A stretch of DNA of 64,000 nucleotides from Plasmodium brasilianum (lineage: Eukaryota > Apicomplexa > Aconoidasida > Haemosporida > Plasmodiidae): the NCBI RefSeq assembly GCF_023973825.1, contig NC_090122.1:1926130-1990129 (forward strand), written 5' to 3'. Positions within the stretch are counted from its first letter, which is position 1. Each line of letters begins with the position of its first letter. Shown in pieces: positions 11,453 through 22,064 of this stretch. Below the pieces are notes generated by a model that saw nothing but the letters and a program-made list of their open reading frames with translations, did not search any database and was not told the origin of the DNA. A program made the position numbers and the translations under genes.

Positions 11453-11649
11453 AATATTGAAAGGAAAGGGGAAGGGGAAGGGGAAGGAAAAGAGAAAAGG
11501 GAAAAGGAAAAGGAAAAGAGAAAAGGAAAAGGAAAAGAGAAAAGGGAAAAGCGAAAGGAAAAGAAAAAGAAAAAGAAAAAGAAAAAGAAAAAAAAGTTCC
11601 AACCATATTTGGATAATAAATCACAACAATAAAGGGGGGAATGCGTTGC

Positions 11650-11692
<43 letters not shown>

Positions 11693-13364
11693 TGCTAATA
11701 CTTTCATATATAAACATATGTACACATGGGCAGTCGCCCATATGAACAGCACAGATAAAGCAGTCTGTTAAAAAAATAAACCGTGCTAAATTTGTCTTTG
11801 ACAAACGATAACACCAGTTGGGGGGCTTGTTCTTTCATTTTACACATTGCCCATTATTTGTGTGTATATATATATATGCATACCTGTGCTATAATTTGCG
11901 CCGCTCCTATTTGCCTTTTTTTAATTACATATGGGGTAAAAACAAAGAAGCCGAATTTGGCGCAAAACAGAATGAGCTTTTCCCATTTTTTAGTAATACA
12001 TTTTAGAGGTGAACCATAATATTTTATTTTTTATTTTTTTTTTTAAATTTTGAATCATTAATTCGTTATTAAAACGCATGCATTATGTTTACGTATAAAA
12101 TGAAATTGTAAAATTCGACTTGGTTTACAGGCTTAAAACGTTATATATAGAATAAATATTTTCCACATGAAAATTTTTTCTATGTTAAACGTCGTTCCTT
12201 TCAGAAATAATGTATGAATGTATGTGTGTACATAAATGAATGTATATATATATATTATATATTATATATATATATATATATATATGCATATGTATATACG
12301 ATCATAAGAATTTTTGTGAATAGGTATATACGTACGTAAACGTGTACATGTAATTTGTAATTGTACAAGTTTTCAGTGGAGCTGTGGTTTCTGCAATTTG
12401 GTAAAAAGTCAGACAAGTAGCCGCTAAGACCATTTTCACTGAACTTGCGGGTAGTGTGTGAGAAATTATAAACAGAAAATTTTAAAAGGATGAATAAAAC
12501 ATAAATTTTTGATTATATACAAAATTATATCTCTTTGTACTGAACAGTAACTTAAAATTTGAAGTGATAACTATTTTATTTTTATGTACATAATTTTTTT
12601 TTTTTTTTTTTGTTAACTTTCTCTTAACACAGGTAGCCAAAATGAAATAAAAACATTACTGCAGTTTGGTACATTGAATAACAACTATTTTTTTTTTTTT
12701 TTTTTCTTATTTTTTCACTGAAATGTAAGTAAAGAAATTTCAATCTTTCACCAATATATCTATGTATGCATGTATATGCATATAACAAAAAAATTTTAAG
12801 AGAGGGGGGGTGTTCATTTATGTGCAAATTTTACCGCAGTATTAAACATGTAAAAACATGCATACATACATGCATACATACATGCGTACATATATGCGTA
12901 CATATATGCGTACATATATGCGTACACATAGACATACATATATGCACATATATATATATACTCATTTATTATGTTACGTAAAAAACAGGAAAAAAGTTGT
13001 TAAAACCTGTCTGCCGTTCTGTAAATATAAACATGTGAAACCCATGTGGGTAAAAAACAAAAAAAAAAAAATAAAAAAAAAAATAAAAAAAGCGAAACAA
13101 AAAGCAAAAAAAAAAGGGAAAACAAAAGGAACTGTTTTTTTGCTAAGCTTCTGCTTTTACATGCGCCTTATTATTACATGTGCGTAAAATAATACACAGG
13201 ATAGATATTGCTTGTGATATAAAATGTTCGCTTTTCTCTTTCACACAAAATTAAAAGAATATATAATAAGATATGAGAGTCTCTGCGTTAAGTAGTGTGA
13301 AATGCTTATGAAAATTAAATCACAGATTATAATCATTGCACATATAAAAATCCTCAATTGCTCA

Positions 13365-13592
13365 AGACTTTTTCTTAATTTTTTCTAAATTTTTCTTAAT
13401 TTTTTCTAAATTTTTCTTAATTTTTTCTAAATTTTTCTTAATTTTTTCTAAATTTTTCTTAATTTTTTCTAAATTTTACTTAATTTTTTCTGAATTTTAC
13501 TTAATTTTTTCTGAATTTTACTTAATTTTTTCTAAATTTTACTTAATTTTTTCTAAATTTTACTTAATTTTTTCTAAATTTTACTTAATTTC
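13365..13592. repeat. 21-bp tandem repeat (TTTTTCTAAATTTTTCTTAAT)
   Basis: About ten copies with a 21-bp period. Middle copies change CTTAAT to ACTTAAT and CTAAA to CTGAA. Confidence 0.85.
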
Positions 13593-13639
13593 TTTTTTTT
13601 TTTTTTGAACTTTTTCGTACATTATTTTTATTACATTAT

Positions 13640-13818
13640 ATTTTATTTTATTTATATTTATTTTATTTATATTTATTTTATTTATATTTATTTTATTTAT
13701 ACTTATTTTATTTATACTTATTTTATTTATACTTATTTTATTTATACTTATTTTATTTATACTTATTTTATTTATACTTATTTTATTTATACTTATTTTA
13801 TTTATACTTATTTTATTT
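13640..13818. repeat. 15-bp tandem repeat (TTTTATTTATACTTA)
   Basis: About eleven copies. The 15-bp period leaves a minus-strand frame of Ile-Ser-Ile-Asn-Lys pentapeptides open. No coding context supports it as a gene. Confidence 0.85.
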
Positions 13819-15048
13819 TTTGCTTTTTTAGTGATGGCGCCAGTTTTTTCTTCATTAACTTTTATGTGGAGGCACGTATAAGGGCTTAATACTTTCCTCA
13901 CTAACAATTTTATAAATTGACAATGATTACAGAACTGCTTGTTCCTTCCTTGTGTTTTAATTATGTTAATAAATATTTTAACAACCCACTAATTTTACTT
14001 AACATATCAACTGATTTTTTCATGTTTATCCTCTTTTTTTTCGATGTCTTTTTCAAGAACAAATGCAGAATTAAATATGAATATAATATTCTCTATATTT
14101 TCCTTTTTTTTTTTTTTTTTTTTTTTTTTGTTAAAACTTTAAATTTCCCGAATTTTTTAAACTTAATTTTTTTTTCAAACGTAATTTATAATTACGTCAT
14201 TAAGGGAATACATATTGAATCCTTTTATTTTCAATTAGTTTTTATATATAAATATAAATTACATTATATATGTAACCTTTTTTTTTTTTTTTTTTTTTTT
14301 TTAATAACATTTTGTCTTAAGTGCATCATTTTTATTGTAGCACCTGGGAAAATGTTCACATATATATATTTTTTTTTTTCATTGCTTTTTTTGATGTAAC
14401 ATTTGTATATCACTTCTTTACAACTGTCTTATTGGTATATATATTTTTTTTTTTAATGTAATTATCCATTTACACTTCTTTGAGGAGAAAGCAGCGCAGC
14501 TCTTTTGTATAATTTATGTGACCTACATATATGTACAAGTGTGTATATATATGTACAAGTGTATATATATGTACAAGTGTGTATATATATGTACAAGTGT
14601 ATATATATAAGTACAAGTGTATATATATATATAAGTACAAGTGTATATATACTACCTGTTTAATGTCATATTTTATCATGTGCACATTTATGGTTGCGAA
14701 CTTTTTTTATGCACATTCCTGAAGTGACATTTTGTGTATGTATATTTATCAATTTCTTTGCCAACGAATTTGTTATTTTATTATTATTTTTTTTTTTTAT
14801 ATTAATATTATTTTTAATTATATTCATACATTTACATTCGATATTGTGAAAATGGAAATATTCAATCAAACATTTAATAATATAGTTTAGCATTTTAAAC
14901 TATTTAAAACACACATCATATATGCAAAAATATATACATTTATGTCCATTGTATCAGAGCGTAATTAGCAAATAAATAACACAAAATTAAAAGGTGAGCG
15001 CAATTTAAACAGGTGTCGATCAAAGCGTAGTGTGGTTGATGGAAATGC

Positions 15049-15095
<47 letters not shown>

Positions 15096-15237
15096 GTATA
15101 TATATGTATATATGCATATATATGTATATATGTACATATATGTATATATGTGTATATATGTACATATATGTATATATGCGCACACATACATACTTACAAA
15201 GGGGGTAGAGGAAAATAAAGAGCCTTATTCCAACCAA

Positions 15238-17592
15238 ATGGAGGGAGTTAATGAAAAAAATCACATAATAGACAAGAATAAAGTAGAGAGTGCGAACAAG
15301 TACATATATACAAAATTCCCGGCTTTTGATACGCACAAAAAAATAAAAGATTATAACAAAAAGATATCGGAGCTTGTTTTGGAGAATGGGAAATTAAAAA
15401 GATATATGAAAAATATAGAGAAGAGAATAATAGAAGAAAATGATAATTTTAATACAAATTTTAGCAATTATGAAATAGCTATATGTAAAGCCCTTCGTCT
15501 AGGATATTCATGTATATATTTATGTTGTGCATTAAGTAAAGTAATAAATAAAAGTAAAAAATTTGTGTTCACAGAATTACTTAGACGAAGGGATAAATTT
15601 AAGAACAATTTAATAAGGTCTTATATTCACAAAAACTCTTTTGATAAGTTATTTATAAATAGTTTGTTCATAAAAATAGATAATATATATGAAAAAAATA
15701 AAAATTTTTTTACGTCAACTGTGGTTGCACTGATAAAAAGGAAGATGAAATGTATTTTTAAAATGTTTATGAATAAAATTTTAGAATTAACAAATCAGGA
15801 GCAAATTTTTCCTAATAATAAATTAGTACAATATGTATGTCATATGAACTCTAATCAGTCAAATGTGAGCACAGTTGAAAAGAGGGATCTAACATTAGGT
15901 TTAGTAAAATTAATGGATATTTTAAGAATTCACGCATATGCAATTCTTAAATATAGTTTCACAAAGATTCAAAAAAAGGATGCAAACAATTTATTTGCAA
16001 AAGGAAGAAGTAGTAAAAGTTTTACATGTACGAGTGAACAGAGTAACAATTTAGTGATACTTGATAGGGACCGAATTAACGAAGAATGGAAAAAGGACAG
16101 AATGGAAAAGGAAAATGCAGTAGAGAAATTTAATGGGGGTAAAGCCAATTACTATAAGGAAAATGATGAATGTGATGAAAATAGTAAATATGCTGAAAAA
16201 GGAGTGGAAGAAAAAAACAAAGTAGTTAGCCATGTCAGCAGTATCTGTAATAGAGATACAAGAAGAATCTTTCCTAATAACAATAATCTTGAAAAAAAGG
16301 AAAAAGTAGAATTTGCACACGGGAAAAATCATTTATTATTGGATAAACAAAATGGGAGATACAACTTGCATGATGCATATTTTAACTTCGAGCAAGACAA
16401 CCCAAGTGTGCGTAGTCACTTACCTCACCCGAAGGAAGTATACAATTATTTGTATTATAAAGAATTAAAAAAATTAAAAAAAAGTACTCCTGATAATTTC
16501 TTGAATAATGATGAAAGTACTGATTTTGAGGACTACTTACAATGTGTAGAAAAAAATGGTGAAGTGTGTTATTTGGACGATTCTTTAATGGAAAAATTTT
16601 TTTTTAAGAGGCAGTCTACAAGAAACACATCAGATGAAGACACATTAAATGGCAATATTGAAGATAATGGTATCGAAAGTTACAAATACAAAGAAAAAAA
16701 TATAAATAAAAATAATTTGATATTTGATTATACAGAGACGAAGGAAAGCAAAAAGAATAATACTGAACTTTTCCTCAATAGAGTGTCATCATTTTCCAAC
16801 TCGTATAAATTAAATTTTATAGACAAAAAGAATTTGCATGAAGATAATTTCATTAATCCTCCTTTGTTATATGAAAATAAAAAAATAGCTCAAAGGGAGA
16901 ATCAATCGAATGAGGAAAAATTAAATGAAGGAAAAAAAAAAAAAAAAAAAATTAATTTTTATGAACAAATTGAGCTGAAATCAGAGTGTTCAGAAAATTT
17001 GATCAACATTCTGGATAATAGCAAAAAAGAGGGGTATCAAAAAGATGAAAATATCCTGAACAGTTCATTTAAAAAAAAGAATAATATGAAGTTAAGTGAT
17101 GGATTGATGAGGGATAATATACACCTTGACAATATAATATCTTGCAAAGATAATTACGAAAAAAGGGTTGAACAAATATATGGAAAAGAAAATATGGGTG
17201 ATGATTATTATAATTACAATTGCGATTACGAATATGATGTTGAAGATTATAAAAGTGATAATAGTATAAAAAGAAAAATTTCACTTCATGACTTTGAAGA
17301 AAAATTTAGGAGTATGATGTATCAGTTGAGCACAGATAATGAGGAAAATGAAGATACTGAAAGTAAGGAAAAAGAAAATTTGTACATTGACAGAATTCAG
17401 AATATGCAAAGAGGATTACACAAAATAAAAGAAAAAAATTTTTTATGTCTAGTAGGTGAAGGCCCACCAGATGTTTTGGAAATAAATTCCAATGGGAAAT
17501 ATAGTTTTATTGATGTGGATGAAAAAGAAGTAAAAGGGGTGGATTCAAATGGTAAGAATAATAGGATACTTTGCGCTATCAGGAAGTACTGA
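15238..17592 (+). CDS. Conserved-type Plasmodium protein of unknown function, 784 aa
   Basis: I do not recognise this protein. The frame is open upstream to 15094, but that part is a translated (TATATG) microsatellite. The ATG at 15238, followed by MEGVNEKNHI, starts ordinary Plasmodium coding composition. Residues about 33-70 look like a coiled coil (KKIKDYNKKISELVLENG). Residues about 70-270 form a structured, Cys-containing helical region (ALRLGYSCIYLCCALSKVIN). The middle is Asn/Lys/Glu-rich and probably disordered. The C-terminus has a compact, less biased segment (NFLCLVGEGPPDVLEI) that may be a short conserved motif. No signal peptide or membrane helix is evident from the chosen start. 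Introns are not needed. Confidence 0.8.
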   Translation: MEGVNEKNHIIDKNKVESANKYIYTKFPAFDTHKKIKDYNKKISELVLENGKLKRYMKNIEKRIIEENDNFNTNFSNYEIAICKALRLGYSCIYLCCALSKVINKSKKFVFTELLRRRDKFKNNLIRSYIHKNSFDKLFINSLFIKIDNIYEKNKNFFTSTVVALIKRKMKCIFKMFMNKILELTNQEQIFPNNKLVQYVCHMNSNQSNVSTVEKRDLTLGLVKLMDILRIHAYAILKYSFTKIQKKDANNLFAKGRSSKSFTCTSEQSNNLVILDRDRINEEWKKDRMEKENAVEKFNGGKANYYKENDECDENSKYAEKGVEEKNKVVSHVSSICNRDTRRIFPNNNNLEKKEKVEFAHGKNHLLLDKQNGRYNLHDAYFNFEQDNPSVRSHLPHPKEVYNYLYYKELKKLKKSTPDNFLNNDESTDFEDYLQCVEKNGEVCYLDDSLMEKFFFKRQSTRNTSDEDTLNGNIEDNGIESYKYKEKNINKNNLIFDYTETKESKKNNTELFLNRVSSFSNSYKLNFIDKKNLHEDNFINPPLLYENKKIAQRENQSNEEKLNEGKKKKKKINFYEQIELKSECSENLINILDNSKKEGYQKDENILNSSFKKKNNMKLSDGLMRDNIHLDNIISCKDNYEKRVEQIYGKENMGDDYYNYNCDYEYDVEDYKSDNSIKRKISLHDFEEKFRSMMYQLSTDNEENEDTESKEKENLYIDRIQNMQRGLHKIKEKNFLCLVGEGPPDVLEINSNGKYSFIDVDEKEVKGVDSNGKNNRILCAIRKY

Positions 17593-19054
17593 CAAGTTCG
17601 CGGAGAATGCACATATATGTATATATATGTATATGGACAAAACATTTTTGCAGGTTATTTACAAAAACGTTGTTCTATTTTTCATTCAACCATATTACGT
17701 TCGTGAAATGTAGGATATATACCCCATGATATTACAAAGCAAATGCAATTTTTAGACAAATGAACGAAGTAAAAATGAGGAAAGAGGGGGGGGGGGGTAG
17801 AAATTTTTTTTTTAGCTTCACATTATATATATGTGTATACTCACATAATACACTTGATTGTGTGTGTACATTTTAATTTATGTTAATTCTAAGAAGTTTT
17901 TATTCATCTGTTTTTGTGAATAGACAAATTGATATCCCATAAGATGTTACTCATGTAATGTATATCCTTTTTAAAAATACTATTTTCCTTTTTGCACGTA
18001 TTACTCGTTTATGAGTTTTGTTCTTTTTTTTTTTAAAATACCTATACGTTTTGTTATTCTGCTCATTTTATTTGGTCCTTTTACCGCGTAATATAGTTGT
18101 TATTTGGCGTGTTTATGTAGGGGTTATTGTGTGTGTAAATGTGTAACAGTTTGAATGGGCGCTCCTTCAAAATGCCCTTTTTTACAAAACTAAGTAAGCG
18201 ATCCACCGCTTTGCAATTCTGTACCTGCAATAATAGCAATAATAATAGCAACAATAATAGCAATAATAATAGCAACAATAATAGCAATAATAATAGCAAT
18301 AATAATAGCAACAATAATAGCAACAATAATAGCAATAATAATAGCAACAATAATAGCAATAATAATAGCAACAATAATAGCAATAATAATAGCAACAATA
18401 ATAGCAACAATAATGATAATAAAAAAAAAAAAAAAAAAAAGCTGTAATTTTAATTATGATTGATGTAATTTATTTATAAAAAAAGTTTAGCTCTTTTAAA
18501 AAAAAAGATAATATTTACGAAAATTTCAAGGTGAGGAAGAGCGCATAAAAATGGTACCATAATTTGAGCATATGGATCTTAAAGGTGCAAAAAAAAAAAA
18601 AAAAAAAAAAAAAAATATTACCGTGTGTGAATAAAGAGTTTTTCAGGATGGGTATATGAGGCAATATGTGATAAAAGAGGAAAAAGAAAAACTCAATATA
18701 GAGCAAAAAAGGAAATATAACAATTTAAAGCAAAATAAAGCAAAATAAAGCAAAACAAAGCAAAACAAAGCAAAATAAAGCAAAATAATGCAAAATAAAG
18801 CAAAACAAAGCAAAATAAAGCAAAAACAAAGGGCAATAAAGCAATACATATCACAGTAAAGTTGTAACATGTAAATATTTCACAAATATTAAGCCAATTA
18901 AGTAAACAGTAAAGTAAAAGATGCCCCTTTTAACAGTTATAGTTTTCGTAATTTCTTCGCTTGTCAACGTGTGTAGCTGCTTTTTTTTTTTGAGGGAAAA
19001 AAAATAAGAGGAAGTCACTGCATAACAGCTAAGTCGAATAGTACAACGAGGTCA
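17593..19054. other. Spacer with Asn/Ser-type triplet repeat
   Basis: It lies between two plus-strand genes. It holds a G10 run near 17787-17796, the AAT/AGC triplet array (listed separately), an A23-26 run near 18590-18615, and an 11-bp AAAGCAAAATA-type array (about 18727-18835). No coding exon is supported. Confidence 0.55.
18226..18415 (+). repeat. AAT-AAT-AGC-AAY triplet array outside a recognised gene
   Basis: Sixteen or so 12-bp units of AATAATAGCAAY. They translate on the plus strand as an Asn-Asn-Ser-Asn repeat, identical in style to the low-complexity tracts inside Plasmodium coding regions such as AP2-O here. The plus frame (18139-18447) starts with ordinary-looking residues (MCNSLNGRSFKMPFFTKLS) but ends at once after an A run. 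The opposite strand reads as poly-Leu. Whether it is transcribed or coding is unclear. Confidence 0.8.
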
Positions 19055-20110
19055 ATGAGGAAATTGTTTTTTAATTTAAATAAAAGTGTAAAGGTAGTAA
19101 ATAGCAATTTATATGACGAGTTAAGTAGTATTAATAAAGTTCAAAAGGAAAAATTGGAAAAGAGAGCATGTAGCGCATTTAGTAATAATAACACAGCAAG
19201 AGGAAATAAATTATTTTGCTCCTTTGCAATAAGTAGAGATGGAAAAGAGATTGATCATACAGTTGAGGGTATATCATTTACTATTCATGATAACAGTAGT
19301 ATTTATAAAGAAGGGACAAGTCATGTGCCCATTGTGTTAATTCATGGGTGTTATGGAAGTAAGAAAAATTTCTTCTTTTTTAGTAAGATGCTAAAATCAA
19401 ATAAAATAATAAGTTTAGATTTACGAAATCATGGTAATTCTAAACATACAGATACAATGAAATATGAGGATATGGAAATAGATATTCTAAATATTTTACA
19501 ACGACTTAAAATAAGAAAATGTTGTTTAGTTGGTTTTAGTTTAGGTGGAAAATTATCTATGTATTGTGCTCTTAAGAATAGTACTTTATTTTCTCATTTA
19601 GTAATAATGGATATATTACCTTTTAATTATAACAATAGTAATAATATAATACAAGTAAAATTACCATATAATGTTACACAAATGACTACTATTCTGTATG
19701 ATATAAAAATGAATAAAAAACCCAAAAATAAGAATGAATTTTTATATTATTTAAAAGAAATGGTACCAACTATTTCAGACACTTTCGCTCAATTTTTATG
19801 TATGTCATTAAGTGATAATAAAGACAAAAATAAATTAACATGGAAAATAAATGTACAAACTATATATAATGAATTATCACATCTTATGTCTTTCCCTCTT
19901 TGTTCAGATAAATATACATATACTAATCCTTGTAGTTTTATTATAGGAAAGAAATCAGACTTAGCTTTTACAATACCCCAATATGACCATATTATAAATT
20001 CTTTTTTCCCTTCTTCTCAGCATTTTATTTTAGAACATTCTTCACATACAGTATATATAGATGAAGCCCAGCAGTGTGCCGATATCATTAACAATACTTT
20101 ATGCTTATAA
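19055..20110 (+). CDS. Alpha/beta hydrolase, ABHD11-like
   Basis: Serine hydrolase of the alpha/beta fold, 351 residues, single exon. Visible landmarks are the oxyanion-hole motif VLIHGCYGS (HG at residues 97-98), the strand-turn LDLRNHGNS (about 121-129), the nucleophile elbow GFSLGG with Ser162, the DILP motif (about 186-189, compare the DIAP position of the YbfF/ABHD11 group), and a catalytic His at 331 in HSSHTVY. The late strand SFIIGKKSD (about 294-302) precedes the His as in the family. Length is close to ABHD11 plus an N-terminal extension of about 60 residues rich in Lys/Asn/Ser that could be an organelle-targeting leader. Mammalian ABHD11 is mitochondrial and acts on lipid or thioester substrates; substrate and location here are not known. 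Confidence 0.9.
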   Translation: MRKLFFNLNKSVKVVNSNLYDELSSINKVQKEKLEKRACSAFSNNNTARGNKLFCSFAISRDGKEIDHTVEGISFTIHDNSSIYKEGTSHVPIVLIHGCYGSKKNFFFFSKMLKSNKIISLDLRNHGNSKHTDTMKYEDMEIDILNILQRLKIRKCCLVGFSLGGKLSMYCALKNSTLFSHLVIMDILPFNYNNSNNIIQVKLPYNVTQMTTILYDIKMNKKPKNKNEFLYYLKEMVPTISDTFAQFLCMSLSDNKDKNKLTWKINVQTIYNELSHLMSFPLCSDKYTYTNPCSFIIGKKSDLAFTIPQYDHIINSFFPSSQHFILEHSSHTVYIDEAQQCADIINNTLCL

Positions 20111-21319
20111 CTTTTAATCAATGCGCTAAGCGATGAATAAGGCGATGCATCAAGCGATGCTTCTTTTTTTCTTCTTTCCTGTTTTGAATATAAATGAGTG
20201 GTAGCTAACGCTTGAGAAATGAGGGTTTATTATGTAGAAGTTTTTTCGAGTTTAAACAATTTTGAGTTGTTTTGCATTTGATGTTGTGTCTATGTACTAT
20301 GTGGTGATTTGCATACATACATAGATACATACATATATATATTATATATATATAATATATATATATATATTATATATATATATTATATGTGTATTTTTTT
20401 TTTTTTTTTTTCGAAGTTAACACAATAGGCTATGTGTCTACCTTTGTCATTGTCGAGTCTATGTCTATCTATGTAGGTATGCATACTTAACTGTTGATCT
20501 ATATTAAACAGATTCGTGCTTATTAATATGCGCACCATCCAATATATGCCTTTTTTTTTAACCCCCCCTTGCGGTATTACCATTGCTTTCCTTACGACGC
20601 ACTATAAGTTGGCTCAAGGATTAATATGGTCATACAAATGTTATGTGTATTTACATATATATCTGTATTTACATACATATCTGTATTTACATACATATCT
20701 GTATTTACATACATATGTGTGGGTAGTGCCCTTATTATGTCCTCTAAATACGCTAAAAGGAAAAAGAAAAAGAAAATGGTCCCCGAAGACATGAACGAAC
20801 GAACCATAGAAGAGTTAGCTTTTTCTTAGTTCGTACTTGGAACATTTTTGCCTTAAACAGAAGGTGTACATATATATAGCATATGTTTATGCGTGCGCGT
20901 ATGTGTATGTATATATATGTATATTTGTACTTGTATGTGCATATGTATGTGTATGTATATGTGCATGCATGCATGCATCTATCCATGCCCACCCCATGAA
21001 ACGTACAGATAAAAAAGGCGTACGATTCACCTGAGATGCGTAGGCCGAATGAAGCAAAAAATGTAGACTAATTCGGAGTAATGTTTTGAACAGTTTTTAT
21101 GATTATTTCTGCTTTTGTGTTTATATAGTTAAAGAAAAGGAATAAAAAAAAAAAAAAAATAATAAATGCCAAATAACAAAATGTACGTGAAAACAATATA
21201 AATAGATAAAATATATAGAGATATTGCATGGAAACATATATGCATATGTATATTTTTGTGCATATACATATGTGTATATGCTCGTAACGAATTAGAGGAA
21301 TTCATTGAACAATAAACAA

Positions 21320-21355
<36 letters not shown>

Positions 21356-22064
21356 ACTTATTTATATATATATACAATATAACAAACATTCACAATGGCA
21401 TAGGATAAAAAAGTGAAAAATTTCTGACTGTGCATAAAATATTAAAATTTTACTTAATATTTTATGCACTGTTAGTTACAAATGAATTATAAATTAATTA
21501 TGGGTTAATTATAAATTAATTATTCGTTAATTATTACTGAACTGTATGTGATTTTTTTTTTTTTTTTTTTTTTCTGATTAAACGTTTTTGCATTTAAAAA
21601 TAAAATAAATTGAAATAACTAATTTCTTTTAGTTTTTATATTTGAACATTGCATGAATAATGCTGATGAGACAGGACAATATATATCAGCTCTGATATAC
21701 AGCTGATCAGGATGTTTTCATTTTGTGCATATAATTTTTTATGATTTCTGTTTGTGCAACTTCTAATGAGTGTAAATTTGTGTGTACGTTGGTAAATCTG
21801 TAATATTGTGTGTGACAGGGGAAACCGTTTAACATCTAGCTGAATGATGACTTGTTCGTGTGTGTTGTCTATTTGTGTGCATAAACACTTCGTTGCATTT
21901 ACACGCAACGTGGAGTATATGTGCATGTGTGCGTATTAAATATTAGAGTAACATATGCCTCAAATATGAACGGCCGTACATATATTAGCACAATAAGTGC
22001 CTCAAAGTAGGTGAGGGTATATACATACATTAATGCACTAATGAGAAAGCGTCTGCATATGCCT
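20111..22064. other. Convergent spacer between ABHD11-like and AP2-O genes
   Basis: The 3' ends of two genes face each other. It contains interrupted (TA)n (20333-20395), an 18-bp TGTATTTACATACATATC array (20643-20716), mixed TG/CA microsatellite (20870-20975), (TA)n at 21322-21352, and T runs. No gene is supported. Confidence 0.6.

Larger units (their letters stand above)
11453..15237. other. 3.8 kb spacer with several tandem arrays
   Basis: It lies between two plus-strand genes. It holds a purine-rich GAAAAG stretch (11458-11595), (TA)n tracts (11656-11690, 12243-12285), a 12-bp TATGCGTACATA array (12855-12925), 21-bp and 15-bp arrays (listed separately), and a TATATGTACAAGTG array (14523-14655). 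A less AT-rich stretch at about 12370-12470 can form a hairpin (see findings). A 160-codon Phe-rich frame at 13917-14399 is not accepted as a gene. Confidence 0.55.

Noticed and set aside
13917..14399. 160-codon plus-strand frame, Phe-rich with possible membrane segments; acceptor-like TTTTCAATTAG and TTTATTGTAG sites inside
   Set aside because: The frame depends on three long T runs, and alternative frames after the acceptor-like sites (TWENVHIY...) have no donor partner or start. No family resemblance and no room in the remembered syntenic gene order.
14666..14893. 75-codon minus-strand frame (MLNYIIKCLIEYFHFHN...)
   Set aside because: Composition follows local AT content. No splice partners giving a sensible protein were found on the minus strand toward 13590.
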